From positions 100,626-164,625 of the forward strand of contig NZ_CAKXZT010000101.1 of the NCBI RefSeq assembly GCF_935825525.1: a stretch of 64,000 nucleotides of DNA, read 5' to 3'. Within the stretch, counting starts at the first letter, position 1. Each line of letters opens with the position of its first letter. The stretch is from Mesorhizobium escarrei. GTDB taxonomy: Bacteria > Pseudomonadota > Alphaproteobacteria > Rhizobiales > Rhizobiaceae. A model generated the notes under the pieces. It was not told the origin of the DNA. It ran no database searches and was given only the letters and a program-made list of their open reading frames with translations. The translations under genes were made by a program, and so were the position numbers. This document shows positions 45,715 to 54,053 of this stretch, one piece after another.

Positions 45715-45864
45715 ATGACCTACAACTTCATGCGGGCGTTTGCCGACACTTGGGGCCTGCTCGCTATGGCGCTGTTCTTCGTCGGATGCATCACCTTTGC
45801 GCTCCGTCCCGGCAGCAGGACGCGAGCCGACGAAGCTGCTCAAATCCCTCTCAAGGACGACTGA
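45715..45864 (+). CDS. fixQ: cbb3 oxidase small subunit FixQ
   Basis: A 49-residue single-span protein (MTYNFMRAFADTWGLLAMAL, then FFVGCITFALRPGSRTRADE) matching FixQ/CcoQ, which stabilises the cbb3 complex. The ATG at 45715 follows GAGGAGAA. It sits between fixO and fixP, as in all fixNOQP operons. Confidence 0.95.
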   Translation: MTYNFMRAFADTWGLLAMALFFVGCITFALRPGSRTRADEAAQIPLKDD

Positions 45865-45866
45865 TC

Positions 45867-46730
45867 ATGAGCGGTGAGCACATTGACGAAGTCTCCGACG
45901 TCTCGACCACCGGCCATGAATGGGACGGGATCAAGGAGCTCAACAATCCGCTCCCGCGCTGGTGGGTGATCACCTTCTACGTCACCATAGTCTGGGCGAT
46001 CGGCTACACCATCGCTTATCCCGCATGGCCTATGCTAAGCTCCGCCACCCGAGGCGTGCTCGTCTATTCCAGCCGCAACGATGTCAAGAATGAGCTGGCA
46101 GCGGCCGAGGTCGCCAAGGGCAAGTATGTTGCCGCCCTTCAGGCGAAGACTGTCTCCGAGATTGCCGCCGACGATGTTTTGCGCGGATTCGCTATCGCGG
46201 CCGGTGGCGCCGCCTTCAAGGTCAATTGCGTTCAGTGCCATGGCTCCGGCGCCCAGGGTTCGAAGGGCTTTCCCAACCTGAATGATGACGACTGGCTGTG
46301 GGGCGGCAAGGCCGAGCAGATCCAGCAGACAATCACGCACGGCATCCGCTTTGCCTCCGACTCCGACACGCGCCTGTCGGAAATGCCCGCCTTTGGTGAC
46401 ATCATTACGCCCGAGCAGATTAGACAGGTCAGCGCTTATGTCTCGAGTCTCTCCGGCGCTGTTGGCGATCAAGCATTGGTCATACCCGGCGCCAATGTTT
46501 TCGCCGAGAATTGTGCCGCCTGTCATGGTGATAAGGCAAAGGGGAACACGGAGCTTGGCGCACCCGACCTGACCGACGCGATCTGGCTCTACGGGGCGGG
46601 CGAGACGGCTATCGCCGCGCAGGTTCGCGCGCCAAAGCAAGGCGTCATGCCGGCCTGGGGTGGGCGTCTCGGCGAGGTCACGGTCAAGGAACTTGCGGTC
46701 TATGTCCATTCGCTTGGCGGCGGAGAATAG
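45867..46730 (+). CDS. fixP: cbb3 oxidase dihaem subunit FixP
   Basis: A membrane-anchored dihaem cytochrome c, 287 residues. The N-terminus has GHEWDGIKELNNPLPRWWVI and a membrane span (FYVTIVWAIGYTIAYPAWP). Two haem sites follow: NCVQCHGSGAQG (near residue 117) and NCAACHGDKAKG (near 210), with MPAFGD and MPAWGG axial-methionine segments. It accepts electrons and passes them to FixN. A strong hairpin follows the stop. Confidence 0.97.
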   Translation: MSGEHIDEVSDVSTTGHEWDGIKELNNPLPRWWVITFYVTIVWAIGYTIAYPAWPMLSSATRGVLVYSSRNDVKNELAAAEVAKGKYVAALQAKTVSEIAADDVLRGFAIAAGGAAFKVNCVQCHGSGAQGSKGFPNLNDDDWLWGGKAEQIQQTITHGIRFASDSDTRLSEMPAFGDIITPEQIRQVSAYVSSLSGAVGDQALVIPGANVFAENCAACHGDKAKGNTELGAPDLTDAIWLYGAGETAIAAQVRAPKQGVMPAWGGRLGEVTVKELAVYVHSLGGGE

Positions 46731-46769
46731 GAACGGAAGCCTATTCTCGGCCCTCCCCCTGCCAAGCGA

Positions 46770-46795
46770 CGAGGCCCGGCGCGAGCCGGGCCTCG
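46770..46795. terminator. Hairpin between fixNOQP and fixGHIS
   Basis: A perfect 11-base stem (CGAGGCCCGGC with GCCGGGCCTCG) capped by a GCGA tetraloop, 40 bases after the fixP stop. There is no T run, so it may process or stabilise the upstream mRNA rather than stop transcription fully. Confidence 0.55.
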
Positions 46796-46809
46796 ACACC
46801 ATTCCGACT

Positions 46810-46823
46810 GCGACCTGAATCAA
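46810..46823 (+). promoter_or_regulatory. Weak FNR/FixK-type box upstream of fixG
   Basis: GCGAC-N4-ATCAA, with one perfect and one imperfect half-site, 75 bases before the fixG start. Spacing fits a class II activator site, but two mismatches keep confidence low. Confidence 0.4.
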
Positions 46824-46896
46824 CACGGGCGGACCGCCTACGGCGAGGCTGTTCCACGGGCGGCCCTGACATCGGCAGCGGGACTGGAGATGCTAC

Positions 46897-48456
46897 GTGC
46901 GTGATAAAACGCAGACAGAACCGCCCGAAGCAGAAGCGATCGACTCCCCCAACACCCGTGAGCCGCTTTATGCTCCACGCAAGAAGGTTTTCCCCAAGCG
47001 AATCTCGGGTAATTTCCGTAGCTTCAAATGGCTGGTGATGGCGATCTCGCTGGCGATCTACTATCTGACGCCCTGGCTGCGCTGGGACCGAGGTCCGTTT
47101 GCACCGGACCAGGCCGTGCTGATCGATCTTGCCAACCGCCGCTTCTATTTCTTCTTCATCGAGATTTGGCCGCAGGAATTCTACTATGTGGCCGGCCTTC
47201 TCGTTATGGCCGGCATCGGCCTTTTCCTGATCACATCCACCGTTGGCAGAGCCTGGTGCGGCTATACCTGCCCGCAGACGGTATGGGTCGATCTGTTTCT
47301 AGTTGTAGAGCGTGCGATCGAGGGAGATCGCAATGCTCGCATAAAGCTCGACGCGGGATCCTGGACTGCGCGCAAGCTTGTGCTGCGTGTATCGAGACAC
47401 GCCATCTGGCTGGCCATAGCGGCAGCGACCGGCGGCGCCTGGATCTTCTATTTCGCCGATGCGCCATCTCTGATTGACGAGGTCTTCGCTGGCACCGCTG
47501 CGCCGGTCGCCTACATCACCATCGGCGTGCTGACGGCAACCACCTACACATTCGGTGGACTGATGCGCGAGCAGGTCTGCACCTACATGTGCCCGTGGCC
47601 GCGCATCCAGGCGGCCATGCTCGACGAGAATTCGCTCACTGTGACCTACAATGACTGGCGCGGGGAACCCCGTTCGCGCCATGCCAAGAAGGCTCTTGCC
47701 GCAGGGCAGCCGGTTGGAGACTGCGTTGATTGCAATGCCTGTGTCGCGGTCTGTCCGATGGGGATCGACATCCGCGACGGCCAGCAGCTCGAATGCATCA
47801 CCTGCGCGCTCTGCATCGACGCCTGTGACGGCGTAATGAACAAACTCGGCAAGGAGCGCGGGCTGATCTCGTATGCGACGCTGTCCGATTACAACGCCAA
47901 CATGGCGGCGGCGACCGCAGGCGGCGCTTGCTCGGTGAATCCGTCGCTGGTGCGGACAGACGGCAGCGCTTTCTCCAACAGGTTAGCCCATTTCCATGTC
48001 CGCAAGATCTTTCGACCGCGCACCTTCGTCTACATGAGTGCGTGGTCGGCGGTCGGTCTCGCCTTACTCTACTCGCTGCTGACGCGCGATCGGCTCGAGG
48101 TCAACGTTCTGCACGACCGCAATCCGCAGTTCGTCACGCTGTCCGATGGTTCGATCCGCAATGGTTACACCGTCAAGCTGCTCAACATGATCCCAGAGCC
48201 AAGAACGATTGTCGTCACCATGCAGGGCCTGGCGGATGCCGAGATGAGCGTCGTCGGGATCGACATGCCTGCGGATCGCTCCCTCTCCGTTCCGGTCGAA
48301 CCGGACCGGCTGAAAATGCTGAAGATTTTCGTCAGCCAGCCGGCGGAACAGATCAATGCCCAAGCCCAGACGTTCAAGTTCCGGGTCGAGGACAAGGCGA
48401 GCTTCGAGTCGGACGAATACACGGCCACGTTCAACGCACCGGAGATCGTTAGATGA
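46897..48456 (+). CDS. fixG: FixG, ferredoxin-like cbb3 assembly membrane protein
   Basis: FixG (CcoG) is a polytopic iron-sulfur protein required for cbb3 oxidase assembly, thought to handle copper reduction. The 519-residue protein has several membrane segments, the cysteine-bearing GYTCPQTVW and CTYMCPWPRIQ, and two ferredoxin motifs CVDCNACVAVCPMGI and CITCALCIDACDG near residues 275-310. The C-terminal domain is Ig-like. The GTG at 46897 follows GGAGA at seven bases. It overlaps fixH by four bases. Confidence 0.96.
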   Translation: MRDKTQTEPPEAEAIDSPNTREPLYAPRKKVFPKRISGNFRSFKWLVMAISLAIYYLTPWLRWDRGPFAPDQAVLIDLANRRFYFFFIEIWPQEFYYVAGLLVMAGIGLFLITSTVGRAWCGYTCPQTVWVDLFLVVERAIEGDRNARIKLDAGSWTARKLVLRVSRHAIWLAIAAATGGAWIFYFADAPSLIDEVFAGTAAPVAYITIGVLTATTYTFGGLMREQVCTYMCPWPRIQAAMLDENSLTVTYNDWRGEPRSRHAKKALAAGQPVGDCVDCNACVAVCPMGIDIRDGQQLECITCALCIDACDGVMNKLGKERGLISYATLSDYNANMAAATAGGACSVNPSLVRTDGSAFSNRLAHFHVRKIFRPRTFVYMSAWSAVGLALLYSLLTRDRLEVNVLHDRNPQFVTLSDGSIRNGYTVKLLNMIPEPRTIVVTMQGLADAEMSVVGIDMPADRSLSVPVEPDRLKMLKIFVSQPAEQINAQAQTFKFRVEDKASFESDEYTATFNAPEIVR

Positions 48457-48950
48457 GCGTCAATGCACGAAGGCCCCCCGAATTCACCGGCAGGCATATG
48501 TTGCGTATCATCCTTAGCTTTTTCGGCGTGATCGTTGGTGTGAACCTGACCATGGCAACACTCGCCAGCACAAGCTGGACGGGTCTTGTCGTCGAAAATA
48601 CTTATGTCGCGAGCCAGCAGTTCAACCGGATGGCCGAGGAAGGGCGCGCGCAGGCCGCACTCGGCTGGACCGGCAAACTGACCATCGCACGGGGCGAGGT
48701 CCGCTACGGCCTCAGCGAGGCCGCCGGCAAAGCGGTCCAGTTGCACGGCGTCAGGCTCCTGTTCCGTCATCCCGCCTACGAGGCCGAGGACAAAGCCGTC
48801 ATGCTTGCGCCTGCCGCGAGCCAGGAATTTGCCGCCCAGCATACGCCAAGGGACGGGGTCTGGATCGTCCAAGTCGACGCCGATGTTGGTCTCGCAGAAC
48901 CCTATCGCGACGTCCGTCGAATTATAATTTCCCATGGAGCGTTACAATGA
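48453..48950 (+). CDS. fixH: FixH
   Basis: A 165-residue membrane-anchored protein with a single N-terminal span (MLRIILSFFGVIVGVNLTMA) and a periplasmic domain with NTYVASQQFNRMAEEGRAQA, typical of FixH/CcoH, needed for cbb3 maturation. It lies between fixG and fixI with four-base overlaps on both sides. Confidence 0.95.
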   Translation: MSVNARRPPEFTGRHMLRIILSFFGVIVGVNLTMATLASTSWTGLVVENTYVASQQFNRMAEEGRAQAALGWTGKLTIARGEVRYGLSEAAGKAVQLHGVRLLFRHPAYEAEDKAVMLAPAASQEFAAQHTPRDGVWIVQVDADVGLAEPYRDVRRIIISHGALQ

Positions 48951-51229
48951 GCTGTTGTGCACCGGGCGCCGAAACGGCGCTGGATCTGGAAAGCAGCATA
49001 TCCGTCCTGCCATCAAGCCAGGAGGTCAGGCTGGCGAGCCGCTCGCTTGGCGGCGATCTGCACCAAACCGATCTCTCGGTCCCGACGGTGCATTGCGCAG
49101 CCTGCATCCAGAGTATCGAGAGGGCGCTTGGAAAACTCGATCGCGTCGAGGGTGTACGTGTCAACCTGTCGACGAAACGGGTTGCGATCCGGTGGCGCGG
49201 AAATGAGGTTCCACCGTTTGTCGCCGCGCTTGGACGGCTGGGATACGACGCGCATTTGTTCGAGCCCGAGACAGGGGAGAAGGACAAGACGCTATCGGAG
49301 CTGATCCGGGCCGTGGGGGTTGCCGGCTTTGCAGCGGGCAACATCATGCTGCTTTCAATGTCGGTCTGGTCCGGCGCTGAAGGTGCGACCCGCGACCTGT
49401 TCCACTGGGTCTCGGCACTGATCGCCATCCCCGCGCTCGCCTTCGCTGGTGGCATCTACTTCCGCTCGGCATGGAACGCATTGCGTCACGGCCGCATGAA
49501 CATGGATGTGCCGATTGCGGTTGGTGTCTCGCTCGCCTACGCGATGAGCCTTTACGAAACCATCAACCATGGCGACCACGCTTACTTCGATGCATCGGTA
49601 TCGCTGCTGTTCTTCCTGCTGATCGGCCGCACGCTTGATCACGTGATGCGCGAGCGTGCCCGGACCGCGGTGAACGGTCTGTCACGGCTGGCGGCGCGCG
49701 GCGCCATAGTATTGCGCGACGATGGCACGCGCGACTACCGGCCGGTTGGCGAGATCGAACCAGGCATGCAGTTGCTGATCGCTGCCGGCGAACGGATTCC
49801 CGTCGACGGCAAGGTCATTCGAGGCTCTTCGGATCTCGACTGTTCACTGGTTTCCGGTGAGAGCACACCCAGAACAGTGGCGACAGGGGAAACCGTGCAG
49901 GCCGGCACGCACAATCTCACCGGCCCACTGACGGTCGAGGCGACAGCCGCCGCAAAAGACTCCTTCCTGGCCGAAATGGTCCGGCTGATGGAAGCCGCCG
50001 AGGGCGGTCGCGCGCATTATCGCAGGCTCGCCGACCGCGTTTCAGCGCTCTATGCTCCAGTGGTTCATCTGACCGCCTTCCTGACGTTCCTTGGCTGGAT
50101 GGCGGCGACGGGCGATTGGCACCGGGCAGTAACAAACGCAATCGCCGTTCTCATCATCACCTGCCCATGTGCGCTCGGTCTCGCGGTGCCGATCGTGCAG
50201 GTGGTCGCTGCGAAGCGTCTGTTCGAAAGCGGTGTCATGGTCAAGGATGGTTCGGCCATGGAGCGCCTGGCGGCGATCGACACGGCGGTGTTCGACAAGA
50301 CAGGAACGCTTACGCTCGGACAGCCTCGGCTCGTCAATGCGTCGTCAGTCGATCCGGCCATGCTGGCAATCGCTGCCGAGATGGCCGCGCACTCCCGTCA
50401 CCCGCATTCAAACGCCATTGCCACCTTTGCCGGTTTCGCCGGTCAGCCAAAGCTCGAAGCTGTCAGCGAACACCCCGGATTCGGCATCGAAGCCACCGCG
50501 AGGGGAAGCACCTGGCGACTGGGGCGGCGCGGTTGGGCTGGATGGAAGGCCCGAACCGGTGGGGAAAGCAGATACGGCGGAACGGTTCTGACCAAAGACG
50601 GGATCATCGTGGCGTCCTTTGTCTTCAAGGACGCGCTGCGTCCGGACGCCAGGGCGGCCATCGAGCAATTGAACAACGCCCGAGTTTCCGTGGAAATGCT
50701 GTCGGGCGATACCGGGGCTGCCTGCGGCGAGGTCGCGACGACGTTGGGGATACATCACTTTGTTCCGGCGCTGCTTCCTTCGGGCAAGGTCAAGTATATT
50801 GAAAGCCTGGCGAAGGACGGCCACAAGGTGCTCATGGTTGGCGACGGCCTCAACGACACCCCTGCGCTGGGCGCGGCACATGTCTCGATCGCTCCAGCCA
50901 CGGCGGCCGATGTCGGCCGCAAAGCTGCGGATTTCGTTTTCCTGCACGAAAGCCTTTCGGCCGTCTCCCTTGCGCTCGACGTTTCGCGAAAGGCCGGACA
51001 ACTGATCCGGCAAAACATCGCCATCGCGATTGTCTACAACGCCATTGCCGTCCCGATCGCCATTTTGGGGCAGGTAACACCATTGATTGCGGCAATCGCG
51101 ATGTCGGCCTCATCACTGCTTGTCATTGGCAATGCGTCGAGGCTGCAAGGTTTTGTGCCAGACGTGCCAAGGAGAACTGCTCCGCCTGATAGCCGCTCCC
51201 ACACCGGCACATTGACGCAACCCTCATGA
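48947..51229 (+). CDS. fixI: FixI copper-transporting P-type ATPase
   Basis: A P1B ATPase (CcoI type) of 760 residues that exports copper into the periplasm for the cbb3 oxidase. It has an N-terminal heavy-metal domain (TVHCAACIQSIERALGKLD), membrane segments, the ion-binding ITCPCALGLAVP, the phosphorylation site AVFDKTGTLTLGQ and the hinge VMVGDGLNDTPALGAAHVS. It begins MSCCAPGAE. The end overlaps the fixS start by four bases. Confidence 0.97.
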   Translation: MSCCAPGAETALDLESSISVLPSSQEVRLASRSLGGDLHQTDLSVPTVHCAACIQSIERALGKLDRVEGVRVNLSTKRVAIRWRGNEVPPFVAALGRLGYDAHLFEPETGEKDKTLSELIRAVGVAGFAAGNIMLLSMSVWSGAEGATRDLFHWVSALIAIPALAFAGGIYFRSAWNALRHGRMNMDVPIAVGVSLAYAMSLYETINHGDHAYFDASVSLLFFLLIGRTLDHVMRERARTAVNGLSRLAARGAIVLRDDGTRDYRPVGEIEPGMQLLIAAGERIPVDGKVIRGSSDLDCSLVSGESTPRTVATGETVQAGTHNLTGPLTVEATAAAKDSFLAEMVRLMEAAEGGRAHYRRLADRVSALYAPVVHLTAFLTFLGWMAATGDWHRAVTNAIAVLIITCPCALGLAVPIVQVVAAKRLFESGVMVKDGSAMERLAAIDTAVFDKTGTLTLGQPRLVNASSVDPAMLAIAAEMAAHSRHPHSNAIATFAGFAGQPKLEAVSEHPGFGIEATARGSTWRLGRRGWAGWKARTGGESRYGGTVLTKDGIIVASFVFKDALRPDARAAIEQLNNARVSVEMLSGDTGAACGEVATTLGIHHFVPALLPSGKVKYIESLAKDGHKVLMVGDGLNDTPALGAAHVSIAPATAADVGRKAADFVFLHESLSAVSLALDVSRKAGQLIRQNIAIAIVYNAIAVPIAILGQVTPLIAAIAMSASSLLVIGNASRLQGFVPDVPRRTAPPDSRSHTGTLTQPS

Positions 51230-51381
51230 CAATCCTGGTCTATCTCATACCGGTGGCTCTGTTGTTGGGCGGGCTTGGACTGTCTGGCTTCCTGTGGGCC
51301 TTGAGGAGTGGTCAATACGAGGATCTCGACGGAGCCGCCGAGCGTATCCTCATTGACCGGGACGAGAGGCCGGAACGCTGA
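51226..51381 (+). CDS. fixS: FixS cbb3 maturation protein
   Basis: A 51-residue single-span protein (MTILVYLIPVALLLGGLGLS, then GFLWALRSGQYEDLDGAAER) with the family's GQYEDL motif. It overlaps fixI by four bases. FixS (CcoS) is required for cofactor insertion into the oxidase. It ends the fixGHIS operon. Confidence 0.95.
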   Translation: MTILVYLIPVALLLGGLGLSGFLWALRSGQYEDLDGAAERILIDRDERPER

Positions 51382-51526
51382 TTCCGTCACTCGAGGGCCT
51401 GCGTCGCCCGCGATGCAAGCGGCTGATGCCACGAAGTACCTCCCACGGCCGGACGAGCGCTGGCGATGTACGTGTTCCAAGTGCAACGGAGCGGATAGAC
51501 CGGCGGCGCGGGTTTGTCGTGTCTGG

Positions 51527-51540
51527 CTGACCCAGATCAG
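51527..51540 (+). promoter_or_regulatory. FNR/FixK-type box upstream of the small ORF and GH127 gene
   Basis: CTGAC-N4-ATCAG, half-sites identical to the fixN box. A start site about 41 bases after its centre (near 51575) would give a 20-base leader to the ATG at 51597, whose ribosome binding site is strong. This suggests microaerobic expression of the downstream genes. Confidence 0.72.
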
Positions 51541-51596
51541 TGCTGTCTCCTCATCGCCCTGATTTCAATGGACGAGTCTTTTAAAGGGGAGAACGC

Positions 51597-51719
51597 ATGT
51601 CTAGCCGGACGGAAGCTGAGCGGCATCAGGTGCTGGCCGTGTTCGCCGGGGGCGCCGGCTTTGTCGAAGCCGTGAGCAGGCCGGCGCACGTCATTGCAGG
51701 AGCCGATGCGTTCGAATGA
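51597..51719 (+). CDS. Small ORF coupled to the GH127 gene
   Basis: A 40-residue frame (MSSRTEAERHQVLAVFAGGA, then GFVEAVSRPAHVIAGADAFE) with a strong AAGGGGAG ribosome binding site. Its stop overlaps the next start (ATGA). I know no family for it. It may be a leader peptide for translational coupling or the stump of a lost gene. Confidence 0.5.
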   Translation: MSSRTEAERHQVLAVFAGGAGFVEAVSRPAHVIAGADAFE

Positions 51720-53617
51720 GCGAGTTCAAGCCAGTTCGGTTCGTTGATGTCGCGCTAGAGGGGCAATTCTGGCGCGAGCGGCTGGAGACGGTGCTGACAC
51801 GGACTATCCCCAGCCAGCACGTCCAGCTTGGCAAGCAAGGTGTATTGCTGTCCCTCACACTGCCGAACCAGTCGCTGCCACTGAGCGTCCCAGGCAACGA
51901 GCACGATTCCGGGCAGGTGTTCTGGGATTCCGACGCCGGCAAGTGGATAGAAGCAGCATCCTACGCGCTGTCACACAGGCGTGATCCCGACATCGAGGCA
52001 TGGATCGAAAACATTGTCGACGATCTCGAAAAGGCGCAGGCTCCCGACGGTTATCTGAACTGCTGGTACCTGCAGCGCGAGCCCGACAAGCGCTGGACCA
52101 ACCTGCGCGACAATCACGAACTCTACAATCTTGGACATCTGCTCGAGGGCGGGATCGCCTACTTCCTCGCGACGGGCCGGCGCCGGCTCCTGGACATCCT
52201 TGAGCGGTATGTTGACCATGTGTGCAAGACATTCGGCCCGAACCCCGGCCAGAAGCGCGGCTATTGCGGCCATCAGGAAATCGAGCTGGCCCTCGTTAAG
52301 CTCTATCGCTTGACTGGAGACAGAATGCATCTCGACCTCGCGGCCTATTTCATGAATGAGCGCGGGCGTCAGCCGCACTACTTCGATCAGGAAGCGGTCG
52401 CGCGCGGGGAGCACCCCAGGGATTTCAGGGCGAAAAGATATGAGTACAACCAGTCGCACAGGCCGGTGCGCGAGCAAACTAAGGTGGTCGGACATGCGGT
52501 CCGAGCGATGTACATGCTTTCTGCCATGGCCGACCTCGCGGCGGAACTGAATGACGACAGCCTCAAGAAAGCATGCGAGGTGCTCTGGGCCGACGTCATC
52601 TCCTCGAAAATCTACATCACGTCCGGCTTGGGTCCGGCTGCCGCGAATGAAGGCTTTACTGAGGATCACGACCTGCCGAACGATACGGCGTATGCGGAGA
52701 CCTGCGCCTCGGTAGGCCTGATCTTCTGGGCACATCGCATGCTGCATCTCGAACTCGACGGCCGATACGCCGACGTTCTGGAACAGGCGTTGTTCAACGG
52801 CGCGCTGACCGGCCTTTCGCGCGATGGCGAGCGCTATTTCTACTCCAATCCGCTCGAGAGCGATGGGCGAAGCAGCAGATGGGCCTGGCACTCATGCCCA
52901 TGCTGCACGATGAATTCGTCTCGTCTGATTGCTTCGATCGGAGGCTATTTCGTCTCGGCCAGTGAAAACGCAATCGCCTTCCATCTCTACGGCGGCGTTT
53001 CGACGAACATCCAACTCGCTACGGGCAATGTGTTCCTGCGGGAAACCAGCGCCTATCCATTTTTCGGCTCGATCAGGATCGAGGTCAGCCCTGACGCGCC
53101 GGCCGAGTTCACTATCAATCTCCGCATTCCCGGTTGGGCTCATGAAGCCGAAGCTTCGGTCGGGGGATGTGCAGTCGACGTGACGGCATGCACCAGAAAT
53201 GGCTATCTTGCGATCTCGCGGCTATGGAATGCCGGAGACACCATCGCCCTCGAGCTACCGATTTCTCCCGAGCGCATCTATGCTCATCCCTCGGTCAAGC
53301 AGGACATCGGCCGGGTGGCGCTCAAGCGCGGGCCGTTGGTTTATTGCGTTGAAGAGGTCGACAATCCCGGGGGGGCGGTGCAGCAGCTCAAACTACCGCG
53401 AGACGCCAGGATCGAAACGGTGGAACGGGGCGATCTCTTCGATGGCGTGGTCACGCTGACCGCCTCCGCAGAGCGTATCGAAGACCAAGAGTGGGGAGAC
53501 AGCCTATACAGGAATGCGCCCCCGATCGTTTCGGGCTGCCGGCTAACCGCTCTGCCATATTATCTCTGGAACAATCGGGCGAAAGGCTCGATGCAAGTGT
53601 GGCTGCTGGAAAGCTGA
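51716..53617 (+). CDS. GH127 family beta-L-arabinofuranosidase
   Basis: A 633-residue glycoside hydrolase of the GH127/DUF1680 family, whose characterised members release beta-L-arabinofuranose from plant extensin-type glycans. The N-terminal residues FKPVRFVDVALEGQFWRERL, PDGYLNCWYL and GGIAYFLATGRRRLLDI are typical. The zinc and catalytic residues appear intact: ETCASVG near residue 330 and HSCPCCTMNSSRL near 395, corresponding to the Glu/Cys and Cys-Cys of the family. A beta-sandwich C-terminus follows. No signal peptide is seen, so it acts in the cytoplasm on imported oligosaccharide. The FNR box upstream hints at nodule expression. Confidence 0.9.
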   Translation: MSEFKPVRFVDVALEGQFWRERLETVLTRTIPSQHVQLGKQGVLLSLTLPNQSLPLSVPGNEHDSGQVFWDSDAGKWIEAASYALSHRRDPDIEAWIENIVDDLEKAQAPDGYLNCWYLQREPDKRWTNLRDNHELYNLGHLLEGGIAYFLATGRRRLLDILERYVDHVCKTFGPNPGQKRGYCGHQEIELALVKLYRLTGDRMHLDLAAYFMNERGRQPHYFDQEAVARGEHPRDFRAKRYEYNQSHRPVREQTKVVGHAVRAMYMLSAMADLAAELNDDSLKKACEVLWADVISSKIYITSGLGPAAANEGFTEDHDLPNDTAYAETCASVGLIFWAHRMLHLELDGRYADVLEQALFNGALTGLSRDGERYFYSNPLESDGRSSRWAWHSCPCCTMNSSRLIASIGGYFVSASENAIAFHLYGGVSTNIQLATGNVFLRETSAYPFFGSIRIEVSPDAPAEFTINLRIPGWAHEAEASVGGCAVDVTACTRNGYLAISRLWNAGDTIALELPISPERIYAHPSVKQDIGRVALKRGPLVYCVEEVDNPGGAVQQLKLPRDARIETVERGDLFDGVVTLTASAERIEDQEWGDSLYRNAPPIVSGCRLTALPYYLWNNRAKGSMQVWLLES

Positions 53618-53657
53618 ATTCAGCGCTGTCGCCGTATGGGAGGCCACTTCTCAACCA

Positions 53658-54053
53658 ATGAATGCCGACAAGATGCAGTCATCAGAAGCCTCAGATAATA
53701 TTCTCATTCGTCCGGCGGGCGGTCCACCGGTCCGTGCTCTGGTTGACGAGTTCCACGACCTGATTGGAACCGACCCTGCATACAGGGGGATAAGGGCGCC
53801 GCGTCGGTCAAAAACTGCCGACGTGACAATCTCGCTTGCTGGCTGGGTATGTGCTTGGCTGCGCGGACGCGAGCGCTGGTCCGATCACCCGCATACGAGT
53901 TTGAGGCGATTTCCTGCTTCGTTGCTGATACATGCGGATTTTCCCGCCCTGCGCCTTGAGGCGATACGGCGGGCATTGGAACGCAGCGCACGACAGGAGG
54001 CTGAACTCAACCAGCGTCTCACGAGGATAGCCGCCGCGATGGCGGCACGCTGA
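53658..54053 (+). CDS. Truncated-haemoglobin-like protein (candidate)
   Basis: A 131-residue protein whose pattern fits truncated globins: LVDEFHDLIGTDPAYRGIRA, a central LAGWVCAWLRGRERWSDHPH and SLLIHADFPALRLEAIRRAL, where the His could be the proximal ligand, then QEAELNQRLTRIAAAMAAR. The match is weak and several globin residues differ. It starts 40 bases after GH127 and its stop overlaps the next start (TGATG). A haem protein would suit microaerobic expression. Confidence 0.5.
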   Translation: MNADKMQSSEASDNILIRPAGGPPVRALVDEFHDLIGTDPAYRGIRAPRRSKTADVTISLAGWVCAWLRGRERWSDHPHTSLRRFPASLLIHADFPALRLEAIRRALERSARQEAELNQRLTRIAAAMAAR

